Shown piece by piece: positions 7,779-15,754 of a stretch of 15,754 bases of DNA (its first letter is position 1; the number at the start of each line of letters is the position of its first letter). Position numbers and translations under genes: made by a program. A model generated the notes under the pieces. The model made no database searches, was not told the DNA's origin, and was given only the letters and a program-made list of their open reading frames with translations. Origin of the DNA: Euperipatoides rowelli (taxonomy: Eukaryota; Onychophora; Udeonychophora; Euonychophora; Peripatopsidae); the NCBI GenBank assembly GCA_003024985.2, contig PXIH01S0002422.1. One strand, written 5' to 3'.

Positions 7779-8552
7779 ATAAAAACGGAAGTTATCAATT
7801 CAGAATAGTAAACTATAAAAAATTTGAAATATTCAAACGGCAAAATAACTATACTATAAAAACAAACAAATGAACTAGCAAGTAAAACAACAGTATCCTT
7901 TGCAAAGATTGCAGACCTAAAAACTTATAGAAGCTAAAATATGCTACTGTACTGAACAAAATTAGCAGTGAATTACTGATGTAACGTAACCACATTTCCA
8001 TCATTTAATCTGTTTATTAATTTTATTAATAAAATTAATAAACATTAAAGTAATTAAAAATTCTTTGTGTATACATATTATTTTTTTTTATCCAAATACA
8101 CATTTTGACACTCCAAATCAAACACATACATAAAAAAATGTACACATATATATGCATAGGCCTCAAACTTTCTCTTCCACTCAACATTAAAAGAATTTTC
8201 CTCTTATTATTTTTTTTTCAACATAATTATAATTTCGAGCCAATCTGTTGCACTTTTTCAATAAAATTTAATCAGTATCAGAGTATGCGCTGACTATTCC
8301 AAGCAAAAGCATCGGGATTCAGATGATTGGCAACTATATATCATAACATGATCAAAATCCAAAATGGAGGAACATAGTCTATTGACATTAACAGAATTCT
8401 AGGTTGTGTAACATAGCTAAATGTGATTTGAATTGGTCTTAAACCGTCTAATGTTTGACTAAGCCAAATTTTTTAATTTTGACTATACAAAATTGTTTAT
8501 GTTAGTCGTAACTGTTTTCAAATGCTGAAATAAATTAGTTATTTTCAGTCGA
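7779..8552. other. AT-rich intron between array and transposon
   Basis: Contains the AT palindrome listed separately and poly-T tracts near 8080 and 8210. A 62-codon open frame at 8105 is low-complexity translation of AT-rich DNA and shows no domain. Confidence 0.5.
8011..8044. repeat. 34-bp perfect palindrome
   Basis: TGTTTATTAATTTTATT is followed at once by its exact reverse complement, with no spacer. It is nearly all A/T, so it could arise from slippage in AT-rich DNA, but 17 paired bases without a mismatch is notable. Confidence 0.9.
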
Positions 8553-8554
8553 TA

Positions 8555-8587
8555 GCCTGATTCACACAGGTCTTATTTTCCACCAGG
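8555..8587 (+). repeat. Left terminal inverted repeat
   Basis: Pairs with the reverse complement of about 9878-9909. The outer 15 bases are best conserved. Confidence 0.45.
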
Positions 8588-9128
8588 ACACTGGTAAAAT
8601 TTTACTTTCTCCCAGGACATTAGGAAAATTAATCCAATGGGAACACAAGTAAAATAAATAGGTCTGTAAATCTTTCCCCTTACCTTTGACCCTGGTAATA
8701 AATAGGGGAAAGTGTGTTACTGGGACCACCAGGAAAGAAAACAAACTCCAGTGAGAAAAAGATTAATAAGTAGTAGAAACGTATGTTAATATAAATTTAG
8801 ACCTGGACTCTAAATAATTAATATTTATCTTGGTGGAATTTTTACTTTAATTTTATTTATTTAATGAAAGATTTAAAGATGCTTATGCAGTTTGACAAAT
8901 GATTTAATATAAACAAAAGAAATATATTATGACAGTTTTTTTTGTTTTATAATTTGTTAATTGGTATCTTCAGCTGAATTAATCTTAAAATATAGTTATT
9001 TTCTTAGTACATCATTTTCAAAAGTTATAACATTCGTGAACGATGTCTTAATAGAGATTTGTTAATCGATACATCTAATTATCATTTGAGATATTCAAAC
9101 TCTCCTGAACATACTAATTAATTAATTA

Positions 9129-9450
9129 TGTATTCATCTATTAATTTACGTGTGTGTTCTCTCCGTAATATAAAAAGGAGAGCACACACTCAAACTCTGT
9201 GTTCGCATATCGGAAAGGATCCACCTTTCAAGCAGGCAGTTTGTGTTCCTGCGTTTTGTTGTTTATTTGTTGGAAAGGTGGGGCCTTTCCAAGAAACCAT
9301 TCCCTCTGGTACAATGTCCATAACGTTCATCGGTTAGTTAGGGGATTGTTATTATATTATCATCACTATTTTATTAGGTTTATACAAATAAAGTGTTTTG
9401 CTAACCAGTCAATTGTATTAGTATAGCGATGCAAGAATTTGCATCGTTAT
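9129..9450 (+). mobile_element. LTR-like or structured insert with hairpins
   Basis: A block of higher GC lies inside the TIR element. TGTGTTCTCTCC (9153-9164) pairs with GGAGAGCACACA (9177-9188) with one mismatch, and the loop carries a TATA box (TATAAAAAG, about 9170). GGAAAGG(TGGGG)CCTTTCC forms a second stem near 9274-9292. ATAGCGATGCAA/TTGCATCGTTAT (9423-9450) forms a third, with one G-T pair. A poly(A) signal AATAAAG sits near 9388. TATA box followed by AATAAA about 215 bases later is LTR-like order, but I could not find a convincing TG...CA boundary with a duplication. The overlapping open frames from 9128 and 9199 have no recognisable domain. Confidence 0.3.
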
Positions 9451-9475
9451 AATATATACAAACTACTATTTGTAT
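9423..9475. repeat. Two adjacent hairpins
   Basis: ATAGCGATGCAA gaat TTGCATCGTTAT (9423-9450) is a 12-bp stem with one G-T pair and a 4-base loop. It is followed by ATACAAA...TTTGTAT (about 9456-9475). Confidence 0.75.
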
Positions 9476-9751
9476 GCGCAAAAAAAAAGTACGATAAAAG
9501 GAAAAAAAAAACAATAATAAATAAAATAAGTTAGCCTAGATATTAAAATTACAGAAATATAATCTTTAAATTATTTATTTTTTTAATTGTTTTTACATAC
9601 ATTCAAAATATAATGATAGGTATAATTTGATAATGAGAATGCAAATTTAAAATAATTAGATACATTTTGAGTAAACAAGGAAAAAAACTAGTCTTTTTTT
9701 TTAAATTAATAAAAACAAAAAGAGAGAAAGAATCGTTTTGAAATTGTATTG

Positions 9752-9773
9752 ATTATGATCTGCTGATCATAAT
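9752..9773. repeat. Perfect 9-bp stem hairpin
   Basis: ATTATGATC tgct GATCATAAT pairs without mismatch around a 4-base loop. Confidence 0.8.
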
Positions 9774-9877
9774 AAAAATGTCATTTCCCGGACAACCTCG
9801 GTAAAAGAAAAGTCCATATTTGGAGACAAGTTTAGGGTTGCTTTTACTCCAGTAAAAATGTTATTCTGGAGGTGAAG

Positions 9878-9909
9878 TGGAGGAAAACATTAATCCTGTT
9901 GAATCAGCC
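9878..9909 (-). repeat. Right terminal inverted repeat
   Basis: Its reverse complement GGCTGATTCAACAGG resembles the left end at 8555. Confidence 0.45.
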
Positions 9910-9982
9910 TAATGAGATAGCATTAGGTCCTGTGCATATTTTAGGCAGCATCACATAGGACTTTGCGTTGGTGTAGTGGTGC

Positions 9983-10225
9983 CACAATGTTTATAAAGCA
10001 CATAGTTTTTAATGGAATGCGCCAAATATAAATTTGCGTTAGTTTTTCCATCATTGCGGTAGACTTTCGGAGAAAAAAACATAGAGCTTGCTTTAAAAAT
10101 TGTTGTGTGGACTTGTGGCCACTTGCGTTAGAATCTACACAATTTTTTATAAAGAAAAATCTTTTTAATGGGATGCGCCATATACACCGTAAGTTTCATG
10201 CCATTAGGGACTTTCTATTTCCGGT
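9983..10225 (+). repeat. Diverged ~155-bp repeat, two copies
   Basis: CACAATGTTTATAAAG...TTTTTAATGGAATGCGCCAAATATA (9983 on) is matched by CACAATTTTTTATAAAG...TTTTTAATGGGATGCGCCATATACA (10138 on). In both, a phrase of type gttttTCCATcATTgcGGtaGACTTTC follows (second copy: TTTCATGCCATTAGGGACTTTC). The string TTGCGTTxG also precedes both copies. The offset is about 155 bases; the second copy stops being alignable near 10225. Origin unknown. Confidence 0.7.
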
Positions 10226-10542
10226 CTGACATCTTGTTTTCATAATTGAAAAAGTTGTGTTATTGGACTAAAAGTTCTAAAATAAGCAAAACCAAAAGTG
10301 TTGACTTTAAAAAGAGAAGGAAAAAAAAGAATGGCAATAGATCTCAAGCTGTCTCCTGTTGCCGATCCTAAAAAAAAAAAAAAACTACAGTAGATGAAAG
10401 ATTATTTTGAGTGTTTTTTCTTGAAATGGTTAATTACTATGTGTTTCAACAAATCAAAAACTGTTTCTCACAGATCAGCTAAAAACGATTTAATCTTGCC
10501 AGACGAATTAACAGATCTCTGACAATTGATTTAAGGAATGAC
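10226..10542. other. AT-rich intron, no recognised feature
   Basis: Contains an A13 run near 10371-10384. No open frame or structured element is visible. Confidence 0.5.
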
Positions 10543-10550
10543 AGTTTATC
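10543..10550 (+). repeat. Candidate 8-bp target duplication, left
   Basis: AGTTTATC just before CAGTGTTGAG; the identical octamer follows CCCAACACGG at 13791. Confidence 0.4.
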
Positions 10551-10572
10551 CAGTGTTGAGTAAGAACAAAAT

Positions 10573-10680
10573 CCAAAGGAACAAGTTCCTTGGATTAGTT
10601 CCCTTTTTAAGGAACGAGCTAGGAACTAGTTGATTTTTAAAAAATAGGAACAAACGCCAGAAAATAGTTCCTTTTATTTT
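10573..10680. repeat. GGAAC/GTTCC subterminal motif cluster
   Basis: CCAAAGGAACAAGTTCCTTGG (10573-10593) is a near-palindrome, GTTCCctttttaaGGAAC (10598-10615) folds back, and further GGAAC or GTTCC copies follow up to about 10675. Clusters like this are typical of hAT subterminal regions. Confidence 0.6.
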
Positions 10681-10949
10681 GAAAATAATGATCGTTCCAT
10701 TTTATTTCTACAAAATAATTTCATTTCTAAATAACGGTAATTAAAATNATTTCCTTCGGTTCAAAGAGAAAATCTTCGGGTAGCCTAACTAACAGACTAC
10801 GGCACTTTTTCCATACCTGAGACTAACTACCAAACGCTACATAGGCCGACATGAGTACTAAGTAGTGCAAATGTTTCGATCCCAGATATCCCAGAATTCC
10901 ACAGTAAAAACTATGTAAAACGGATTCACAATTTTGACCTCAGGGCGCC

Positions 10950-12158
10950 TCCATCTTTATATCAGCTACTTACTACTTCATTTAAGCAGATTTTTAATAT
11001 ACCTATACGCAAAACATTCAATCCTGACAAATTTTTCTATAAAGGCTAATATTCCTTATTATTCTAATGTTAATGCGCCTTTGGCTTAGTCTGACCATAA
11101 TACATTATTAATTCTAGCAATTAGGTTTAAACCAACGGTTAATCATAATGTCATTATAAACTATAGAAAAAAAAGTAAACGTTTTCGACTCATTCGAGTA
11201 AACTATTCCTGCATTTGACTGGTCTAATTTCTATTTAGCCTAATTAATGACTTAGAATATGCATTTAATTTTTTTAATCAAGTAAAATTCTCTCTCTCTA
11301 ACATTTGTTTCCCATTTGTTGAATTAAAAAAAAAATCAAATGATCAATTTTGAATTAATGAAAAAATTAATTATTGAATCTAGAATAGATTATTTTATAA
11401 CAACTTTCTTGCAGTCAAATCCATTTCAGACCAAATTAAAACGGAAATCTTCAATACTAATAAGAAAATTTTCATTGAAAATTTATTTGAGCTAATAATG
11501 GATCATGTGAAATCCATAAATTACTTAAAGACTCCTTGTGTATAGGCCTACACAAAAATAGATTTAGGACTACTAATTTTCCAGGTAGAAATTTTGATCA
11601 ATCTGCATACAACATTAAAGTTTTCTTTGAACAAAAAGCCAACAGTTTTCCTCCTTTTGATTCTAACAAATTCTATTACTCTCCGAACTAAGTCCCTATT
11701 GAACCTCCAGATCTTAATTGATTTGAAATCAACTATTTTAAGGCTAATTAAAGCCTCCACAGCCAGCGTTCCTGATCTAGTTCCAAACATTCACCTTAAA
11801 GAGTTTTCATATGAATTGTGTCAGCCAATTCATCATCTAATAGTGTTGTCAATAAATCAACTTTTCTTCTCAAGTCAATGGAAAAAATCTTTTTTAATTC
11901 CAATTCCAAAATTAAAAACCCCATTGATACAAAAGAAATTTGTCCTATTTGAATATTAGGCTACCTTCAATTTCAAAAATAGCTGAGAGACATAGCTTAT
12001 ACTAGAATCAATCTTACCTTACATTAATAAATTAATTTACACTAATAATACGGGGTTCTTCTGAGCATTCGACAAAATATCTAACTAGACTCATTGACTC
12101 TATTCTTAAACCACTAGAAGATAATCATTTAGCAGTTGTATCAATAATCACAGACTTT
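10950..12158 (+). pseudogene. Broken LINE: end of endonuclease and start of reverse transcriptase
   Basis: Recognisable pieces lie in the right order on the plus strand but in different frames with stops between. About 10963-11046 reads as the late part of an APE-type endonuclease. SDHN at 11090-11101, next to Ala-Pro-Leu-Ala, is the endonuclease C-terminal SDH motif. About 11611-11660 (NIKVFFEQKANSFPPF) resembles the linker before the RT. The frame open from 11594 to 11959 gives, from about residue 48, RLIKASTASVPDLVPN and later LCQPIHHL and WKKSFLIPIPK, the N-terminal RT blocks of Jockey/CR1-like LINEs. LTRLIDSIL...VVSIITDF at 12081-12158 reaches the first catalytic Asp block and ends at TAG. 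The copy is truncated at both ends and long dead. It runs antisense to aPKC. The clade is only approximate. Confidence 0.85.
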
Positions 12159-12161
12159 TAG

Positions 12162-12730
12162 GAGAGCCAATATATAGTGTGATGTAATATTGATGATGGA
12201 GAGAGAGATTGTATATTTTGTAAATATTGTTTACATTATGGCCTATGGTTTGCGCCAACTTTTGCGTTGGGTGCCAACTTATGATCGGGTGCCCCTGGCC
12301 CCTGAAACAAGACGGGACGTCCACCTGGTGACCTAGTAATCTGCAGGAAAGAATTCCAAAATAGGAAAATAAAATAAAATAACTATACTGTTTGCAATAG
12401 GCGCCACCTACAAATCCTAGATTATACAGGGATGGATACCACACCCAGCTCACCAAATGAATCTTGAGTACTCTCAGGGTAGTCACAGTAGATAATAGAT
12501 TGGTCCTGTGCTACACAGGACAAACACAGATTTATAGGAAGAGAGAAAAAAAATTGATAGAAATAGGAAATAAAATTTGAATATGAAAGTTTGCAAGAAA
12601 ATAAAGAGCTGCTGCAAATGGTTATGAATATCAGATGTTTATTTTCCCGGATGGCTTCACACATGGTCTTTTACAAAGATCACAAAAAGTGCTGACATAA
12701 ACTACAGAATTGCGACTTTACGAAAATATT
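12162..12730. other. Mixed-composition stretch after the LINE, unidentified
   Basis: A GC-richer island at about 12238-12350 has the direct pair GCCAACTT...GCCAACTT and the foldback CCAACttttgcGTTGG. Minus-strand open frames at 12148-12486 and 12422-12664 overlap each other and have no recognisable domain. Homology to LINE protein stops abruptly at 12158, so this is either a different insertion or a breakpoint. Confidence 0.4.
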
Positions 12731-12740
12731 TGCATAAGGA

Positions 12741-12802
12741 AAAAAAAAATAAGACTATTTGTCATTCATTATAATGAATGACAAATAGTCTTATTTTTTT
12801 TT
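12741..12802. repeat. 62-bp perfect palindrome (foldback element)
   Basis: Thirty-one bases are followed with no spacer by their exact reverse complement; the centre is CATTCATT-A|T-AATGAATG. Allowing one extra A in the left A-run, pairing continues through ATAAGG/CCTTAT (12734-12808) and further imperfectly through TTGC/GCAA, giving about 80 bases in all. The absence of mismatches implies a very young or conversion-maintained structure, or an assembly or sequencing artefact. Confidence 0.95.
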
Positions 12803-12808
12803 CCTTAT

Positions 12809-13561
12809 AAGCAATTACAATAAGAAAAAAAAATATCCCTATTCTAATATCGCACTCTCTTATAAAAATAATCGGAACAAGCTTACTCACACTCACTGTT
12901 GGCCAACCTGTTCACTCACACTCGTTGGTTCGATGTATATTCCTTCAGATATAATACTGAGCGTTGTTTTGTCAACATCCTCTCTGACAATGCTAAATCC
13001 AAGCCCGATTAAGTCTTTTTAATGGCTTTTGGTAACAAAAAGGTATATTCTCTACGCTAGTTTACTTGATAGTAATTTTGGTCATGATGCTCAGGCTTCT
13101 CCTATATTCCATGTGTATCTCCTCCTATCAACACTCTGGTGTCTCTGGTCTCATCAGCCGTATAAAACTATGAAAACTGGTGATTATGCTGTCACCCTAC
13201 TGGAAAAACTAAATCTGGAGCTTCCACTACTATGACTGGTCAACGGTGGGCACTCTAGCTTCCAACTCCGTGACGAAAAATAACTATATAAAACTCCATA
13301 CAGCTACGCAGATTGAAATACTACAATAGGCTTGAAACGAATCGGCTCTTGTGAAACTACTAATTAAAATCTTGGCTAGTAAGATTCTTCGACCAATACT
13401 TCGTTGAATAAAAAAAATAATTTATATCTCCCGCACTTGGAGGTTACTAAATGTCTTATAACTACTGATTATTATTCTTTCTTGAAGCCCGTGACAATTA
13501 TTCTGCTATAATCATTTATTGTGTCACCACTCTGCTGCCTCACGATACCCCCTCTGCCTCG
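12809..13561. other. Mixed-composition stretch, unidentified repeat remnant
   Basis: ACTCACACTC occurs twice near 12884 and 12912 around the palindrome GTTGGCCAAC. From about 12930 to 13400 composition is more balanced and short coding-like frames appear (for example 13029-13235), but none shows a domain. It probably derives from a transposon that I cannot name. Confidence 0.35.
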
Positions 13562-13630
13562 TTCTGTCTTCCACTTAACACTCATTCTGTCTTCCACTTA
13601 ACACTCGTTCTGTCTTCCACTTAACTCTGC
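13562..13630 (+). repeat. 23-bp tandem repeat, three copies
   Basis: TTCTGTCTTCCACTTAACAC followed by TCA or TCG occurs at 13562, 13585 and 13608, the third copy ending in TCTGC. The first two differ by one base. The third ends exactly where the 8-bp target duplication of the hAT element begins. Confidence 0.93.
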
Positions 13631-13638
13631 CGCACAAT
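13631..13638 (+). repeat. Left 8-bp target duplication of the hAT element
   Basis: CGCACAAT; the right copy at 15070 differs at one base. Confidence 0.7.
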
Positions 13639-15069
13639 TAGGATGCAACGGTTTGGATTTATTCGGTTCGGTATCGGTTCGTTTATGTAAAACTCGGTTA
13701 AATAATCGGTTATTTCGGTTTTTATAACATTACTTTTTTTTAATTAGCCCAGACACAATATTCTTAACNACTGGAACTATCCCAACACGGAGTTTATCCT
13801 TTATCAACTTTTATATTTCAAGTTTACATTGTCACTCTGAACTTATTTCTCTTGACCTTGAACCATTCAATTTGGAGTATAATTAAATGTTTTGGTGTAT
13901 TTACTTTTTTTCTCTCTAACTTTTATGTTTTATTGTATAATATTAGCGTAAGAGAAAATAATTATTCATATTTTATTTCAGCTAAGAGTATTTGATATTT
14001 TATAATAACAAAATACATAGTAATTATTTAGCAATTATTGTGTGTGACACCTAAATTACACACTGTACTTTTTTATGCAACATCCACACACCATCCTGTG
14101 TGAACCTTGTCTTATGTCTGCCATCTTTTATTACTTTGTTGTTGGAATTTAATAATCTTGAACTTTGTATTGGTTGTATATAATCTGCTTTACTACGTTA
14201 TGTATTATAATTAATCCAAGTTTGACTCAGCAGAATTTCTTAAAACACAGCTTATGACATAAATAAAAGTTTGCCAAAAAAGTACCATGTGGGAAAAAGT
14301 TGAAACTGTATTTTATAGTTTATTTACTGATTCAAAAAAAAAAACCAATCAATAAACAATTGGGAAAGATTATATGTATTTTTTCATAGTAGGCTATACA
14401 GCAAAAGTATAAAATGTTATATTCAATGACATTTAAAATAAACTAGACAAGACTAGAAAATAAATACAAAATAACAGAGCAAAATACAAAAACAAAATGA
14501 CATTAATTTTACAGAAATAAAGGATCAATTTTTGATTTTATAAAGTTATATATATATATTTTTAATTTCAGATAGCAGAAAAAGTTCGTTGGTAAGAAGG
14601 TTATATAATCTTTCATAACCCCACATTTTCTAGTCAGTTTACTGAAGTAATAGAATTTCAATTTCTGCATATTTTACAAACAAGTAAAAACAGACTCGAA
14701 TGACATAAAATTTATAAAACCTTTATTTGCTATATGCATTGACTTTATTTTGAAAAATGGATTTTAAAAAGTATTCTTCATTTTTTTTACTTAAAGCTAG
14801 ATGTTTGTCATGAATTTTTAAATAGAAAGCGCTTGAAGTGGAAAACAGATTATTAAGCAATATTTTATAGATGTTTGAATGGTAAAAGAAAAAAAAATAC
14901 GTCAATGATCTTTTTGAATATTTTAACTATTTGTAAAAAAAAATGTCTATACAGTGTATACAATATGTATGTATNAAAATATTCGGTTTAGAAATATTGA
15001 GTCGGTTCTCTACGGGAACCGAATGCTATTACGGTTACCGACTATTAACTCGGTTCCCTTGCACCCCTA
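13639..15069. mobile_element. Non-autonomous hAT transposon, 1431 bp
   Basis: The left end TAGGATGCAACGG and the reverse complement of the right end, TAGGGGTGCAAGGG, are typical hAT termini. Both subterminal regions are rich in TCGGTT motifs (13655-13720 on one strand, 14980-15058 on both). The flanks CGCACAAT (13631-13638) and CGCGCAAT (15070-15077) are an 8-bp target duplication with one difference. The interior is AT-rich with no transposase, so the element would have needed a transposase from elsewhere. It carries two ambiguous bases (13769, 14975). Confidence 0.8.
13791..13798 (+). repeat. Candidate 8-bp target duplication, right
   Basis: AGTTTATC directly after CCCAACACGG, identical to 10543-10550. 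Confidence 0.4.
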
Positions 15070-15077
15070 CGCGCAAT
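15070..15077 (+). repeat. Right 8-bp target duplication of the hAT element
   Basis: CGCGCAAT, seven of eight bases equal to 13631-13638. Confidence 0.7.
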
Positions 15078-15754
15078 CGATAAAACTATTCTCTTAATTG
15101 ATTTTCAAACACTTTTTTCACTTCTCTCTCCTGATTGGTTGCTGCATACACGCTGAAACCTAGATCTGCTGGCTCCTGCACCTTAATAATGACTTTTAAG
15201 CTAACTAATCTTAGAAATATAAAATAATATATAAATATGTTAATTGGAAATAAATATTTTTGCACTTCTTTTTCCGAAATACAATAAAAAAAAAAAAATA
15301 CCAACATTTTTTACTTGCAATAAAAAAAATACAATTTTATCCTACTCTTATCTATCTTATTTTTAAATAAAAATACAAAGTATAAAAACATAAAATATTT
15401 GATCTTTTTGATAATATCAATACTTTCTGCTTCTGCTCCCCTACATTTAGTCGTAATTTTACATGATTATTTAAAACAATAAAAACAATACAATCATGAG
15501 AAATTGTTTATTATAATATTACATGACACTTTCTTTTATTATTTACATATCCAATTTTGATTATTTTGAAATACAAACTATAATGATGTCTTACATTATT
15601 TAAAGGTCATATGTAACGGATTTTTTTAATTTTTTTTAATTATTGATTTTCAAAGATTTTTACTAGAAAAAAATTTCCATCAGAAAAAAAAATTAAAAAA
15701 TTAAAAACAAAAAAGTTATTTACAATTCAATTTTTAAAATAATTGTCTTTAGCT
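15078..15754. other. AT-rich intron to the window edge
   Basis: The first 120 bases are less AT-rich. On the minus strand they read open for about 40 residues to a stop (about 15205-15083, ending ENQLRE) with no recognisable domain; a CCAAT box (AACCAATCAGGA) also lies there on the minus strand. The remainder is homopolymer-rich AT sequence with nothing identifiable. Confidence 0.4.

Larger units (their letters stand above)
8555..9909. mobile_element. Probable TIR DNA transposon, non-autonomous, 1355 bp
   Basis: The left end GCCTGATTCACACAGG (8555) and the reverse complement of the right end, GGCTGATTCAACAGG (ending 9909), match over about 15 bases with one substitution and one gap. Similarity weakens inward (TTTTCCACC against TTTTCCTCC). 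Both ends are bordered by TA (8553-8554 and 9910-9911), consistent with a TA target duplication, although TA is common in AT-rich DNA. No transposase is present. The interior holds an LTR-like, hairpin-rich block. Superfamily unknown. Confidence 0.45.
10551..13790. mobile_element. Candidate hAT-like element, about 3.2 kb, ends only
   Basis: The left end CAGTGTTGAGTAAG and the reverse complement of the right end, CCGTGTTGGGATAG, agree at 10 of 14 positions and are of the CAGTGTTG type common in hAT transposons. Exact 8-bp copies of AGTTTATC flank the ends (10543-10550 and 13791-13798), the target length expected for hAT. Inside the left end GGAAC/GTTCC repeats form short palindromes (10573-10615). 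No transposase remains; the interior holds a LINE fragment. The right end falls inside a second hAT element (13639-15069), so both cannot be simple insertions. Treat as a candidate. Confidence 0.4.
4088..15754 (-). other. Partial intron of aPKC, 5' of the PB1 exon
   Basis: The intron ends in a T-rich tract and cag at 4088. The preceding PB1 coding segment, which in the family ends in an acidic Asp-Glu-Glu-Gly run, was not found on the minus strand up to 15754, so the intron is longer than 11.66 kb. It hosts most of the transposon fragments and both the largest tandem array and the largest palindrome of the window. The LINE fragment lies in antisense orientation to the host gene. Confidence 0.75.

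Noticed and set aside
9128-9426. Two overlapping plus-strand open frames of 69 and 75 codons
   Set aside because: They lie in the hairpin-rich LTR-like block and show no domain or conserved motif.
11548-11790. 80-codon minus-strand open frame
   Set aside because: It is the antisense shadow of the LINE reverse transcriptase fragment.
12148-12664. Two overlapping minus-strand open frames of 112 and 80 codons
   Set aside because: No recognisable domain, overlapping in different frames, in a patchy repeat region; likely chance.
12923-12940. GGTTCGATG as a tRNA B box or tRNA-derived SINE
   Set aside because: It does not fit GGTTCGANNCC and no A box or cloverleaf lies upstream.
15083-15307. Minus-strand frame with a protein-like end (VYAATNQEREVKK...)
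   Set aside because: The upstream half is low-complexity AT translation; the plausible part is about 40 residues with no family match. A real exon cannot be excluded but is not supported.

Overview
This is animal (metazoan) nuclear DNA, probably from an invertebrate. It is strongly AT-rich, carries scattered single N bases (6761, 10748, 13769, 14975) as in a draft assembly, has no bacterial-style operons or long open frames, and is packed with old eukaryotic transposon fragments. The species cannot be named from the sequence.

The only host protein-coding feature I can support is one 90-base internal exon on the minus strand at 3998-4087, with good splice sites on both sides. It encodes 29 complete residues plus two split codons and matches the acidic OPCA part of the PB1 domain of atypical protein kinase C (aPKC; PRKCI/PRKCZ in vertebrates). 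The window therefore lies inside an aPKC gene read right to left: 4088-15754 is part of the intron before this exon and 1-3997 is part of the intron after it. Neither neighbouring exon is recognisable here, so the introns exceed 11.6 kb and 3.9 kb.

The intron after the exon holds a probable 340-bp solo LTR with TG...CA ends and a 5-bp target duplication (204-543), a cluster of diverged ~172-bp repeats (about 1390-1830), a palindrome-rich stretch (1900-2350) with a 54-bp near-perfect inverted repeat, and a ~30-bp minisatellite with a higher-order duplication (3171-3460).

The intron before the exon holds short tandem duplications (4713, 5145), a possible decayed zinc-knuckle relic (about 5700), a 1-kb, 33-bp hairpin-forming minisatellite (6762-7778), a 34-bp perfect AT palindrome (8011-8044), a probable TIR transposon (8555-9909) enclosing a hairpin-rich LTR-like block, a two-copy ~155-bp repeat (9983-10225), a broken LINE with endonuclease and reverse transcriptase pieces (about 10950-12158), a 62-bp perfect palindrome (12741-12802), and a 1431-bp non-autonomous hAT element (13639-15069).

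The most puzzling point is that a second hAT-like end pair (10551 and 13790), with an exact 8-bp target duplication, overlaps the 13639-15069 hAT element rather than nesting with it. I see no convincing new gene system. The interest lies in the repeat structures carried in the aPKC introns.
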